From positions 660,211-724,210 of the forward strand of contig CBDEGK010000003.1 in the NCBI GenBank assembly GCA_965237855.1: DNA of 64,000 nucleotides, given 5' to 3'. This DNA comes from CBDEGK01 sp965237855. GTDB lineage: Bacteria; Pseudomonadota; Gammaproteobacteria; Pseudomonadales; Halieaceae. The notes below the pieces were generated by a model. The model did no database searches. It was not told the DNA's origin and saw only the letters and a program-made list of their open reading frames with translations. The position numbers were made by a program, and so were the translations under genes. Within the stretch, counting starts at the first letter, position 1. Each line of letters starts with the position of its first letter. This document shows positions 7,589-16,735 of the stretch, piece by piece.

Positions 7589-10069
7589 ATGGAAGTCCCT
7601 GTCGAGCACATATCACCGCTGGCAGATCAGGTCATGGGCCTGATGCTGCTGATTCTGGTAGCCAGTATGACGGAGCTATTAAGCCACCGCTTACCGCGAC
7701 TGCCCTATACAGTTGCGCTGGTCCTGGTTGGGGCCCTGCTACATGAATTGTCGGGGTGGATTCCTGGTCTACACCTGCTGACCGATTTCGAGTTGACCCC
7801 GGAGCTGGTGTTATTCGTATTTCTCCCCACGCTTATATTTGAATCCGCCCATAATCTCGACGCCAGGGAGTTGCAGAGCAATTTGCTACCCGTGTTAACC
7901 CTGGCGGTGCCGGGGCTCTTGCTCTCGACAGCTATAATTGGCGGAATAATATACAGCGTCTCCTCGTTCGAGCTCATCATATGCCTGTTGCTTGGCTCTA
8001 TCCTTAGTGCCACAGACCCGGTGGCGGTTATCTCCCTGTTTAAACAATTGGGCGTGCCGGAGCGACTCACAGTCCTGGTCGAGGGGGAAAGCCTGTTTAA
8101 TGATGCCACCTCGTTGGTGCTGGCGACCCTGTTGTTGGGCATTGCCGTGTCCGGGGAGTTCGCCAGCGACACCGTCTACGAGGGAATAGGACGCTTCCTG
8201 GTGGTATTTCTTGGTGGTATAGCCATAGGCAGCCTGTTTGCGTTTGTGGCGACCCAGCTATTGGGAAGGATCCACGCCGTACCGGTCGTTGAAATAAGCC
8301 TGACCACGGTACTGGCCTATTTATCCTTCCTGGTTGCCGAACACAGCTTACATGTCAGTGGCATTATGGCGGTGGTGGCAGCCGGCTTGATCATGGGCTC
8401 CTATGGTTCATCAAAAATCTCCCCGGGAACCGTTGAGTACATGGAGCACTTCTGGGACTACGCAGCCGCGCTGGCCAACGCCCTCATTTTTCTGCTGGTG
8501 GGTATGCAGGTGGATATGGTTGGGCTGTGGCAGAACATTGACCTGATCCTGTGGGTAGCCATTGCCATGCTGATATCGCGCGCCGTGGTGGTTTTTGGAT
8601 TGGTGCCGCAATTGGCTCGGCTCCCCAATAGCGAGCCGGTTAGCAAAGCCTATCAGTTGGTGATGTACTGGGGCGGTTTGCGGGGGGCGATTGCCTTGGC
8701 AATTGTGCTGTCCTTACCTGCCTTTGACTACAAAGACACCCTGGTTGCGGTGGTGATGGGTGCGGTGTTGTTCACCCTGTTGGTGCAGGGCTTGAGCATC
8801 GAAAACCTGGTCAACCGCCTCGGACTCAGTGAACCCGATATGGCAGAGAAACTTGCCCAGAAGGAAGCCGGCCTGCATGCGAAAGAGCATAGCCTGGCCA
8901 GCCTGGAGGGTCTGGAAAAAGGTGGATTTTTCTCCTCCAGGGTTGCTGATCGTCTGCGGCAAGAATCCGTGCACTCAATTCATCAGCTTCAGGAAGATAT
9001 TTCGCGGCTGTCCGAGGCAATGCACGCGAGCGACTCAGGCAGAATACTGTCGATGCGCACACTCTCCCGGGAGAAAAGCCGCTACCAGGAACTGTTTAGG
9101 CGGGGACTGGTTGGCGAACCGGCTTTTCGCGAGCTTGCTTACAATGTGCGAGTCCAGCTGGATGATGCCAAGCATTACGGGAAATTGCCGGGAGCCACTT
9201 ACGGCGTATCCCCGCTGGAGAAAGTGCTGGTATGGGTTGTGCAATCGCTGGGTATGTTGCCCCTGTTGGGTGGCTGGAGCGAACACCACCAGAGAATGTT
9301 GATGATGCGAGATTACCAGGTCTCCTGGGCGCGATACCGCGCCGCCAGCAGTGTACTGCGCAACCTCGATGAGATCGCTGCGGAAAGTGGTGTGTCTGCA
9401 GAATCCGTGCAGAGCATTCGAGACTGCTATCAAACTCTTGCCGGGGAGTCACAGGCTGAGCTTGAGCAAACCGCGGAACTCTATCCCGAGTTCGTTGAAG
9501 CTTCGCAGGAAAAACTGGGCTCACGTTTATTGCTCATTAGTGAACAAGACGCCATTGGCAGGGTGGGTGCACTGGGCATTTTGCCTGATGGTGTGGCGAC
9601 CGCGATTATGCAGGATCAAGAAAAACGTTTGCGCTCGCTGGCCAGCGAGGACCTGACGCGTTTCCTGGAGATAAACCCCACGGAATTGCTCGCCAAGGTG
9701 CCCATGTTTTCCGGGCTCGATGAAGAGAGTTTTTTAACGCTAGCGCGGCATTTGAGGATGAGAAGCTTTCCCAAGGGCGAATCGATTATTCAGCAGCATC
9801 AACACGGCAATTCACTCTTTATGATTGCCCGTGGTGTCGCGTCTGTCACAATGGAAATACAGGCCTCTGAAGAGGTTGCCCGCCTGTATGCGGGTGATGT
9901 TTTTGGGGAAGCGGCCCTGTTGCACGGTTCGCCGCGCAACGCCACGGTCACTGCCGTCACACCCTGCACGGCATATGAGCTTCATCGCGAGGAATGGTTG
10001 GCAGTGTGTAGCGCCAAACCTGATATTCTGTCGGCGGTTGAAGCGGTGGATATGGAGCGCAGTCAATAA
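7589..10069 (+). CDS. CPA1-family Na+/H+ antiporter with C-terminal cyclic-nucleotide-binding domain
   Basis: An 826-residue inner-membrane protein. About 12 hydrophobic segments fill residues 10-410 and carry the CPA1 signatures LSATDPVAV and GESLFNDATS, whose acidic residues belong to the ion-binding site. A long cytosolic helical region follows. A cNMP-binding domain at ~690-810 includes MFSGLDEESF, FPKGESI and GDVFGEAALLHGSPRNATVTA, which matches the phosphate-binding cassette. Family members exchange Na+ or K+ for H+. The cNMP domain suggests gating by cAMP or another cyclic nucleotide. The next gene starts directly after its stop codon. Confidence 0.9.
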   Translation: MEVPVEHISPLADQVMGLMLLILVASMTELLSHRLPRLPYTVALVLVGALLHELSGWIPGLHLLTDFELTPELVLFVFLPTLIFESAHNLDARELQSNLLPVLTLAVPGLLLSTAIIGGIIYSVSSFELIICLLLGSILSATDPVAVISLFKQLGVPERLTVLVEGESLFNDATSLVLATLLLGIAVSGEFASDTVYEGIGRFLVVFLGGIAIGSLFAFVATQLLGRIHAVPVVEISLTTVLAYLSFLVAEHSLHVSGIMAVVAAGLIMGSYGSSKISPGTVEYMEHFWDYAAALANALIFLLVGMQVDMVGLWQNIDLILWVAIAMLISRAVVVFGLVPQLARLPNSEPVSKAYQLVMYWGGLRGAIALAIVLSLPAFDYKDTLVAVVMGAVLFTLLVQGLSIENLVNRLGLSEPDMAEKLAQKEAGLHAKEHSLASLEGLEKGGFFSSRVADRLRQESVHSIHQLQEDISRLSEAMHASDSGRILSMRTLSREKSRYQELFRRGLVGEPAFRELAYNVRVQLDDAKHYGKLPGATYGVSPLEKVLVWVVQSLGMLPLLGGWSEHHQRMLMMRDYQVSWARYRAASSVLRNLDEIAAESGVSAESVQSIRDCYQTLAGESQAELEQTAELYPEFVEASQEKLGSRLLLISEQDAIGRVGALGILPDGVATAIMQDQEKRLRSLASEDLTRFLEINPTELLAKVPMFSGLDEESFLTLARHLRMRSFPKGESIIQQHQHGNSLFMIARGVASVTMEIQASEEVARLYAGDVFGEAALLHGSPRNATVTAVTPCTAYELHREEWLAVCSAKPDILSAVEAVDMERSQ

Positions 10070-10297
10070 ATGCCAGGCGAACAGTTGGAACCAGGAAGAT
10101 ACAGGCACTACAAAGGCGGGAAGTACCAGGTCATAGACGTTGCCATCCACAGTGAGACTGAAGAATTGCTGGTCATTTATCGCCCTCTCTACGGCGAGGG
10201 CCGCTTGTGGGCGCGACCCCTGGACATGTTTGTGGAGACTGTGGAGTTCGATGGTAAACAGTTGCCCAGGTTTACGATGATAGATAGTGAAAGCTAG
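10070..10297 (+). CDS. DUF1653 domain protein
   Basis: A 75-residue cytosolic protein starting immediately after the antiporter stop codon. The sequence GRYRHYKGGKYQVIDVA, then LVIYRPLYG and LWARPLDMF, is the DUF1653 signature: a small SH3-like beta barrel of unknown function. Length and motif order are complete. It sits in a tight run with its neighbours, and its last codons overlap the start of the DUF2891 gene. Confidence 0.85.
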   Translation: MPGEQLEPGRYRHYKGGKYQVIDVAIHSETEELLVIYRPLYGEGRLWARPLDMFVETVEFDGKQLPRFTMIDSES

Positions 10298-11366
10298 TAG
10301 CTTATGTCTGCTGGCAGTTTTGTCACTGTCGGCCGCCGCGGATAACAGTTATTCCCATAGGTTTGCCGACCTGGCCTTGAGTTGTATCCACCAAGAGTAT
10401 CCCAACCACATCCTCCACCACGTTACTCGTTCTGGTCAGATGCGGGAGCCCCGTGAGCTCTACCCGGCCTTTTATGGTTGTTTTGACTGGCATTCTTCGG
10501 TGCATGGCCATTGGTTGCTGACGCGTCTACTCAACGGGTATAGCCAGGGCCTGGATCAACATAAAATCAAGACCGCGATGAGCGGCAGTTTTACTGAAGA
10601 CAGGCTGGCAGGTGAAGTGCTGTATTTCAATGGTGAAGACCGAGCTGGCTTCGAGCGGCCCTATGGTCGCGCCTGGTTTCTGCAGCTAACCGCTGAATTG
10701 CGCGAGTGGGATAGCCCGGAGGCACGCGACTGGCTGCAAGCGCTGCTTCCGCTGGAGCAGGTGATTGTTGAGCAAACCATGTCCTGGCTGCCCAATCTCA
10801 CTTATCCCATTCGCAGTGGCACTCACAGCCAAACCGCCTTCGCCTTTGGCCTGATGCTTGATTCGGCCCGTATCGCAGAAAACCTGGAGTTCGAACAATT
10901 ACTGGTTGCCAGAATTCGCGAGTTTTACCTGGACGACCGAGTCTGTCCTCTTGACTACGAACCCTCCGGCGAGGATTTCTTGTCGCCGTGCTTGATGGAG
11001 GCAGATCTGGTTCGACGGGTTATGCCGGTGGCAGACTTCTCCCGTTGGCTAACCGAGTTTCTTCCTGAGATTCCCGATGATGGCGGGAATGACTGGTTGA
11101 CCATCGGTGTTGTTCTGGACCCTACAGATGGCAAGCTAGTGCACTTGGATGGACTCAACCTGTCCAGGGCCTGGGCCCTGCACAATATTGCTGATTCCTT
11201 ACCAGATTCAGATCGGCGCATAAATGCGCTGCGTGCCAGTGCCGAGCTTCACAGTACGGCGGGCCTGGCTTCTGTCACTGGGGAGCACTATGCGGGCGGG
11301 CACTGGCTGGCGAGTTTTGCGATCTATCTACTCAGTCATAGAGGTGCGGCATTGGCAGGGCATTAG
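10287..11366 (+). CDS. DUF2891 family secreted protein
   Basis: A 359-residue protein with an N-terminal signal peptide (short basic start, hydrophobic LCLLAVLSLSAAA). The body is alpha-helical and rich in Trp, His and aromatic residues, with YPAFYGCFDWHSSVHGHW and YPIRSGTHSQTAFAFGL, features of the DUF2891 family, which resembles an alpha/alpha toroid. The biochemical role is unknown; the conserved His, Trp and Glu suggest an enzyme. The GTG start overlaps the end of the DUF1653 gene by 11 bases. It is the last gene of this run. Confidence 0.75.
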   Translation: MKASSLCLLAVLSLSAAADNSYSHRFADLALSCIHQEYPNHILHHVTRSGQMREPRELYPAFYGCFDWHSSVHGHWLLTRLLNGYSQGLDQHKIKTAMSGSFTEDRLAGEVLYFNGEDRAGFERPYGRAWFLQLTAELREWDSPEARDWLQALLPLEQVIVEQTMSWLPNLTYPIRSGTHSQTAFAFGLMLDSARIAENLEFEQLLVARIREFYLDDRVCPLDYEPSGEDFLSPCLMEADLVRRVMPVADFSRWLTEFLPEIPDDGGNDWLTIGVVLDPTDGKLVHLDGLNLSRAWALHNIADSLPDSDRRINALRASAELHSTAGLASVTGEHYAGGHWLASFAIYLLSHRGAALAGH

Positions 11367-11525
11367 AAACACAAATCGACATTTGCGGCTGCCAGATACT
11401 CTATAGCAGATGTAATGCTAATAGTCCTGGTGGAACTTTTCTTCGGCGAGAATTGCTCGACGGTAACCCGTTGATGCGCCAATGAAAACGGATCGAAGTC
11501 TTGAGTTAACGCGAGATTTTGATAA

Positions 11526-11601
11526 TGGTGCCCGGGGGCGGAATCGAACCACCGACACGAGGATTTTCAATCCACTGCTCTACCGACTGAGCTACCCGGG
11601 C
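11526..11601 (-). tRNA. tRNA-Phe (anticodon GAA)
   Basis: Read on the minus strand, a 76-nt cloverleaf begins GCCCGGG and ends with the paired CCCGGGC, discriminator A and an encoded CCA. The D arm GCTCAGTCGGTAGAGC and T arm with TTCGATT are normal. The anticodon loop is TTGAAAA with anticodon GAA. The anticodon stem GTGGA/TCCTC has one T-T mismatch where most relatives have a G-C pair. Confidence 0.96.
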
Positions 11602-11662
11602 GTGTCTTACAGACCTCGCAGGACGCGAGAGGCGCGTATTAAACCCGCTGAGGCATGGAGAG

Positions 11663-11944
11663 TCAAGAGTCCTGGTTGCTGGGCGGAACGTAGCCCTCGG
11701 CCTGGTCGTATTCCTGCCCGGAGAGGAACTTGTCCATCTCTTCCTGCAGGTACTTACGCGATTCCGCATCCACCATATTCAGGTGTTTTTCATTGATCAG
11801 CATGGTCTGGTGGGCCTGCCATTCTGTCCAGGCCTGTTTGGACACGTTGTTGAAGATATCCTCACCCTTGGGGCCGGGGTAGGGGGGAGCATCTAGCCCT
11901 TCCATTTCCTTCTGATACTTTTTGCAGAATACTGATCTGGCCAT
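11663..11944 (-). CDS. yggX: Fe(2+)-trafficking protein YggX
   Basis: A 93-residue cytosolic protein with the family pattern MARSVFCKKY, PPYPGPKGEDIF, VSKQAWTEWQAHQTMLINE and YLQEEM. YggX is linked to iron handling and protection of Fe-S clusters from oxidation. It lies 9 bases downstream of mutY on the same strand, the usual mutY-yggX operon, which fits because MutY carries a [4Fe-4S] cluster. Length is normal. Confidence 0.95.
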   Translation of the reverse strand: MARSVFCKKYQKEMEGLDAPPYPGPKGEDIFNNVSKQAWTEWQAHQTMLINEKHLNMVDAESRKYLQEEMDKFLSGQEYDQAEGYVPPSNQDS

Positions 11945-11953
11945 CGTAAAAAC

Positions 11954-13006
11954 CTAATTGTTCAATAATTTCATTAGCTTAGAGGTCGGCTTCGGCAGCC
12001 CGACCGGTTTTGGTTGGCTGAGGTTATACCAGAGCTTTGTTCCAGCTTCCATGATACCTGATTTGACAGGATTCACTTGTACCTGCAATGGCTCGATGTC
12101 CAGGTGATAGTGACTGAAGGTATGGCGCAGAGTCGCCAATGCGGAGACAGATTGTTCTTCGCCCAGGTGATCCCGGCAGAAGTCCAGGGCCGCCTCTTTG
12201 CTGGGAAACTCGGGGAAGCTCCACAATCCTCCCCAAATTCCGGAACTCGGGCGTTTTTCCAGGAAAATTTCTGACTCTGGATTGACCGCGAGCAACATCA
12301 CCGTTGATTTCACCGGCAGTTTTTTGCGCGGTTTGCGGCCGGGAAATTCAGCCTGCCGCGAATGCTGGTGTGCGAGACATGTCCCTACCAATGGACACGC
12401 GGGGCAATCGGGTTCACTGCGTACACACAGGGTTGCACCCAGGTCCATCATGGCCTGGCTGTAATCCCGGCAACGCTCTGTCGGGGCATACTTTTCCGCG
12501 ACTTCCCAGAGTTCCCTCAATACCTCAATCTTGCCGGGCCAGCCTGCTATCGCCTGGTGACGAGCCAGTACGCGTTTTACATTACCGTCCAGAATTGCTG
12601 CCGGTTGTTCGAAGGCGATGCTCCTGATCGCGCCAGCGGTGGAGCGCCCAATTCCGGGTAGTTCTGCCAACTCCTCAAGCGCTGTGGGGAATTCGCCCCC
12701 ATGCTCCAGGCATACCTGTTTGGCGGCCTTGTGGAGATTGCGTGCCCGAGCGTAATAACCTAGCCCGGTCCAGAGGTGCAACACCAGGTCCTCGGGCGCA
12801 TTGGCCAGATCATGCACCGTCGGCAATTCAGTCATGAGGCGCTCGAAATAGGGTATGACCGTGGTCACCTGGGTCTGCTGCAACATGATCTCTGAGACCC
12901 ACACCCGGTACGGGTTGATATCATGCTGCCAGGGCAGATCCTTGCGGCCGTGATCGTCGTACCACGCCAGCACGGCGTCGTGGAATTGTGCTGCTGTCAG
13001 TCCCAA
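11954..13006 (-). CDS. mutY: A/G-specific adenine DNA glycosylase
   Basis: A 350-residue base-excision repair enzyme that removes adenine mispaired with 8-oxoguanine. Visible are Glu39 in WVSEIMLQQTQV, the helix-hairpin-helix LPGIGRSTAGAI, the catalytic Asp140 in AILDGNVKRV and the iron-sulfur ligands C-X6-C-X2-C-X5-C (CVRSEPDCPACPLVGTC). A C-terminal NUDIX-like recognition domain follows (~230-345). It is divergent from hisB, with about 127 bases between the starts, and co-transcribed with yggX. Confidence 0.96.
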   Translation of the reverse strand: MGLTAAQFHDAVLAWYDDHGRKDLPWQHDINPYRVWVSEIMLQQTQVTTVIPYFERLMTELPTVHDLANAPEDLVLHLWTGLGYYARARNLHKAAKQVCLEHGGEFPTALEELAELPGIGRSTAGAIRSIAFEQPAAILDGNVKRVLARHQAIAGWPGKIEVLRELWEVAEKYAPTERCRDYSQAMMDLGATLCVRSEPDCPACPLVGTCLAHQHSRQAEFPGRKPRKKLPVKSTVMLLAVNPESEIFLEKRPSSGIWGGLWSFPEFPSKEAALDFCRDHLGEEQSVSALATLRHTFSHYHLDIEPLQVQVNPVKSGIMEAGTKLWYNLSQPKPVGLPKPTSKLMKLLNN

Positions 13007-13133
13007 GACCTGGTATTCCTCTACTTTTCCTCTAGGTAGGGGTGTGAATTGTACTGGAACCCGGCCGTGTATTGGGGCCAGCGTTCTTCTATAATGCGGG
13101 GTTTTCCCACAATAGTCTCAATTGGAGAGGCAC

Positions 13134-13727
13134 ATGGCCCAGCGTACGGCTACGGTGACGCGCGATACCCTCGAAACCCAGATCACGGTTAGCGTGAACC
13201 TGGATGGCAGCGGTGTAGCCAATTTCGATACCGGCATCCCCTTCCTGGAGCATATGCTCGACCAGATCGCCCGCCACGGTTTGATAGATCTCGATATCAA
13301 GGCCGTGGGCGATACGCATATCGATGACCACCACACGGTGGAAGATATTGGTATTACCATCGGCCAGGCTGTGGCCCAGGCTGTGGGTGACAAGAAGGGC
13401 ATTGTCCGCTATGGCCATGCCTATGTGCCACTGGACGAGGCCCTGTCGCGAGTGGTGGTCGATTTTTCCGGGCGCCCGGGGCTGGAGTTCCATGTGCCGT
13501 TTACCCGTGGCCGTGTTGGTGACTTTGATGTCGACCTGTTCCACGAGTTTTTCCAGGGTTTCATTAATCACGCCAATGTCACGCTACACGTGGAGAATTT
13601 GCGCGGTGATAACACGCACCACCAGGTGGAAACGGTGTTTAAGGCCTTCGGTCGCGCGCTGCGCATGGCGCTGGCAGAAGATCCTCGTATGGCCGGTGTG
13701 ACACCCTCCACCAAAGGCGTGCTGTAG
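13134..13727 (+). CDS. hisB: Imidazoleglycerol-phosphate dehydratase
   Basis: A 197-residue single-domain HisB, sixth step of histidine synthesis. Manganese-binding histidine/glutamate clusters are present (DDHHTVEDIG and DNTHHQVETV). The ATG at 13134 follows a GGAGAGG ribosome site at about 13124 and gives the usual N-terminus MAQRTATVTRDT; a TTG at 13122 is less likely. There is no fused phosphatase domain, unlike enteric HisB. First gene of hisBHAF. Confidence 0.96.
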   Translation: MAQRTATVTRDTLETQITVSVNLDGSGVANFDTGIPFLEHMLDQIARHGLIDLDIKAVGDTHIDDHHTVEDIGITIGQAVAQAVGDKKGIVRYGHAYVPLDEALSRVVVDFSGRPGLEFHVPFTRGRVGDFDVDLFHEFFQGFINHANVTLHVENLRGDNTHHQVETVFKAFGRALRMALAEDPRMAGVTPSTKGVL

Positions 13728-13737
13728 AACCAAAGCC

Positions 13738-14388
13738 ATGGCTAATGAACTGGTTGCCGTTATCGACTACGGCATGGGAAATTTGCATTCTGTTGCGAGC
13801 GCGTTGAAACACGCGGGAGCGTCACAGGTGGTGGTTACCCATGACCACAACGTGATCCGCGATGCCGATCGGGTAATTTTCCCCGGTGTGGGAGCAATCC
13901 GCGATTGTATGGCGGAAATTCGGCGCCTGCATTGCGACGAAATGCTGCAGGACGTGCTTGAGCAGCAAAAGCCCGTGCTCGCCATTTGTGTGGGATTGCA
14001 GGCCATGATGAGTAGTAGCGAGGAAAATGAGGGAGTTGACTGTCTCGACATGATCCCCGGCGAGGTCCGTTTCTTTGGCGACCCGCTGTTAGATCAAGAG
14101 GGGGGACGGCTCAAGGTTCCCCACATGGGCTGGAACCGGGTACATCAGGATCGGCAGCACCCGCTTTGGCATGACATTGAGCAAGACACCCGCTTCTATT
14201 TTGTGCACAGCTACTATGTTCACACGCGCGACAGGTCGCTGGTTGCCGGTAGTACCGACTATGGCGTGAGTATTGATGCGGCTCTGTCCCGAGACAACCT
14301 TTTCGCGGTGCAGTTTCACCCGGAGAAAAGCCATACGGCCGGATTGCAGTTGTTGCACAACTTCCTGGCCTGGACTGGCGAGGTATAG
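13738..14388 (+). CDS. hisH: Imidazole glycerol phosphate synthase, glutamine amidotransferase subunit
   Basis: A 216-residue class-I amidotransferase that hydrolyses glutamine and passes ammonia to HisF. The nucleophile is Cys84 in AICVGLQ and the His/Glu pair is in QFHPEKS near the C-terminus. YGMGNLHSV at the start and FPGVGA are family features. It sits 10 bases after hisB and 3 bases before hisA. Confidence 0.96.
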   Translation: MANELVAVIDYGMGNLHSVASALKHAGASQVVVTHDHNVIRDADRVIFPGVGAIRDCMAEIRRLHCDEMLQDVLEQQKPVLAICVGLQAMMSSSEENEGVDCLDMIPGEVRFFGDPLLDQEGGRLKVPHMGWNRVHQDRQHPLWHDIEQDTRFYFVHSYYVHTRDRSLVAGSTDYGVSIDAALSRDNLFAVQFHPEKSHTAGLQLLHNFLAWTGEV

Positions 14389-14391
14389 AAC

Positions 14392-15138
14392 ATGCTGATT
14401 ATTCCCGCTATTGACCTGAAAGACGGCGCCTGCGTGCGCCTGCGCCAGGGGCTGATGGATGATTCCACGGTCTTCTCTGACGATCCGGTGGCCATGGCTG
14501 CACGCTGGGTGGAGGCCGGTTGCCGCCGTCTGCACCTGGTGGATCTCAACGGTGCATTTGCTGGCGAACCGGTTAACGGAGACGTGGTTATCGCCATAGC
14601 AGCGGCGTTTCCGCAATTACCGATCCAGATCGGTGGAGGCATCCGTGATCTGGCCACGATTGAACACTACGTTTCGGCCGGCGTCAGCTATGTCATTATC
14701 GGCACCAAAGCGGTGAAGGAGCCCGAATTTGTCAGTGAAGCCTGCCGTGCTTTTCCCGGAAAGATCATCGTTGGCCTGGATGCCAAAGATGGCCTGGTCG
14801 CCACCGATGGTTGGGCAGAAGTCAGTGAAATTCAGGCGGCTGACCTGGCGCGCAGATATCAAGATGACGGGGTTTCGGCCATTGTATACACGGATATCGC
14901 CCGCGACGGCATGATGCAGGGCGTAAACGTAGAGGCGACAGTAGCCATGGCGCAGGCCTCCAGCATCCCCGTAATTGCCTCAGGCGGCATCACCAATATA
15001 GATGATATTCGTGCACTGGCAAATCAGGCAGAGGTCGGTATTAGCGGCGCGATTACCGGCAGGGCTATTTATGAAGGCAGCCTGGATGTTGCAGAAGCGC
15101 AGCAGCTGGCTGATCAAATAGTCGGGGCAGCCGCATAA
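14392..15138 (+). CDS. hisA: Phosphoribosylformimino-AICAR ribotide isomerase
   Basis: A 248-residue (beta/alpha)8 barrel catalysing the Amadori rearrangement of ProFAR to PRFAR. Asp8 in IPAIDLKDG and an Asp in YTDIARDGM are the acid/base pair. Phosphate-binding glycines are seen in QIGGGIRD and ASGGITN. Its stop codon shares one base with the hisF start. Confidence 0.96.
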   Translation: MLIIPAIDLKDGACVRLRQGLMDDSTVFSDDPVAMAARWVEAGCRRLHLVDLNGAFAGEPVNGDVVIAIAAAFPQLPIQIGGGIRDLATIEHYVSAGVSYVIIGTKAVKEPEFVSEACRAFPGKIIVGLDAKDGLVATDGWAEVSEIQAADLARRYQDDGVSAIVYTDIARDGMMQGVNVEATVAMAQASSIPVIASGGITNIDDIRALANQAEVGISGAITGRAIYEGSLDVAEAQQLADQIVGAAA

Positions 15139-15911
15139 TGGGCCTCGCCAAACGTATTATTCCCTGCCTGGACGTCGAGGCCGGTCGCGTGGTGAAGGGC
15201 GTCAATTTTGTCGATATTCGCGATGCCGGCGACCCCGTCGAAGTGGCCAAGCGCTACAACGAGCATGGCGCGGACGAAATTACCTTTCTCGATATTACCG
15301 CCAGTCATGAGCAACGGGACACTACCGTGCACATGGTTGAGCGGATTGCCGAGGAAGTGTTTATTCCGTTGACCGTGGGCGGTGGCATTCGGAAAATCGA
15401 AGATATCCGCTTAATGCTCAATGCCGGCGCCGACAAAGTCAGCATCAATACCGCGGCCATCCACAACCCTCAACTGGTGCAGGAATCCGCCGCGCGCTTT
15501 GGCTCCCAGTGTATCGTGGTAGCCATCGATGCCAAGCGGGTCGCCGACGTCGATGGCCAGCCTCGCTGGGAGATTTTTACCCACGGTGGTCGCAAGCCGA
15601 CGGGTATTAACGCGGTGGAGTGGGCGGAGAAAATGGCGGCGCTGGGTGCCGGTGAAATACTACTGACCAGTATGGACCGGGACGGCACCCGGGATGGCTT
15701 TGAACTGGATGTCACCCGCGCCATTACCGATGCGGTGAATATCCCGGTGATTGCCTCGGGCGGTGTCGGTAACCTGGATCACCTGGTGGATGGTGTGCTG
15801 AAGGGCGGCGCCGATGCCGTGCTGGCCGCCAGCATCTTCCACTTTGGCGAGTACACCGTGCCGGAAGCCAAGGCCTATATGGCCGAACGCGGCATCGAGG
15901 TGCGTCTCTAG
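15138..15911 (+). CDS. hisF: Imidazole glycerol phosphate synthase, cyclase subunit
   Basis: A 257-residue (beta/alpha)8 barrel partner of HisH, making imidazole glycerol phosphate and AICAR. Asp11 in IPCLDVEAGRVVKG and an Asp in TSMDRDGTRDG are catalytic. TVGGGIR and ASGGVG bind phosphate. It is the last gene of the operon and overlaps the convergent yibQ-like gene by 4 bases. Confidence 0.97.
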   Translation: MGLAKRIIPCLDVEAGRVVKGVNFVDIRDAGDPVEVAKRYNEHGADEITFLDITASHEQRDTTVHMVERIAEEVFIPLTVGGGIRKIEDIRLMLNAGADKVSINTAAIHNPQLVQESAARFGSQCIVVAIDAKRVADVDGQPRWEIFTHGGRKPTGINAVEWAEKMAALGAGEILLTSMDRDGTRDGFELDVTRAITDAVNIPVIASGGVGNLDHLVDGVLKGGADAVLAASIFHFGEYTVPEAKAYMAERGIEVRL

Positions 15912-16735
15912 TCCAGGTTTGCCCTTGTATCTAAAGTGCTGGCGGCTAACTCTTGGGCCAGCACTTCGGACACCAGCGCCAGCCTGAAACCCTGCTCTGC
16001 CAGTCCTGGCAATTTGCGTTCAAGATAGTTCAGCGTTACCGGATAGGGGTGGCCAATAGCGACCGCCATACCCTCCGTGCGAGCAAGTTCCAGCAATTTT
16101 CGAAATTGCTGGTCTACCGCGCCTTCTTCCTGGACATTGTCCAGAAAAACACGGCGCGACAAATGCGGTACCTTGTAATCCTGCGCCACCTCAGCGGCGA
16201 CAGTATCGACGCTGGTACGGCTGTCTATAAAATACAGATTCTGGGCGGCCAGACTTTGCATCAACCATTCCATGGGCTTGCGCTGGGTGGTGAGCTCACT
16301 GCCCATGTGATTGCTGACGCCGCGCACATGCGGCGTGCTGGCGATAGAATGGTTCAAGCTGTCGCGAAACACTTGTTCTGGCATTTGGCTGGTGAGGGCC
16401 CCGGGCCCCAGCCGCTTATTGATTGAATTACTCATCGGCGCGTGCAGGATGACTTCTTTACCGGCAGCGGGCGCCATCTTGGACAGGATTTCTGCGTTGG
16501 GGGTGTGCGGCAGTACGCCGAGATTGAGTTTGCCGGGTAACTGCAGAACGCGAATGCCGGTCAGCAGGTGATTGCCAATATCGTCGAGAATTATCACCAC
16601 AACCGGGTGCTGGCTGTTTGCCTCAGAGTCGGCGGTCATTGCTGTTTGGGGTTGCCACAAAAACAGGGTCAGGCCGATGATGGGTCCAGCGGACAGCGCG
16701 CGCAGGAGGCTAGAGAGCATTCTGCTGCTGAGCAT
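15908..16735 (-). CDS. Divergent polysaccharide deacetylase family protein (YibQ type)
   Basis: A 275-residue exported protein: a signal/anchor segment at ~8-33, then the family core VVIILDDIGNHLLTGIRVLQLP, VILHAPM, RGVSNHMGSELT and YFIDSRTS. This divergent polysaccharide deacetylase family is widespread next to envC and ctpA. Asp, His and Asp metal-ligand candidates are present, but the substrate is not established. It overlaps the end of ctpA by 26 bases and is the last gene of the gpmI-opposed envC-ctpA-yibQ run. Confidence 0.88.
   Translation of the reverse strand: MLSSRMLSSLLRALSAGPIIGLTLFLWQPQTAMTADSEANSQHPVVVIILDDIGNHLLTGIRVLQLPGKLNLGVLPHTPNAEILSKMAPAAGKEVILHAPMSNSINKRLGPGALTSQMPEQVFRDSLNHSIASTPHVRGVSNHMGSELTTQRKPMEWLMQSLAAQNLYFIDSRTSVDTVAAEVAQDYKVPHLSRRVFLDNVQEEGAVDQQFRKLLELARTEGMAVAIGHPYPVTLNYLERKLPGLAEQGFRLALVSEVLAQELAASTLDTRANLD

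Noticed and set aside
11526..11601. tRNA-Phe as integration site of an island
   Set aside because: Both sides of the tRNA are core genes; the accessory region begins 16 kb away, and no 3'-end duplicate of the tRNA was noticed.
11482..11796. 104-codon plus-strand frame over the tRNA-Phe gene
   Set aside because: It is antisense to the tRNA; the translated GRNRTTDTRIFNPLLYRLSY stretch is a well-known artefact of tRNA-Phe complement.
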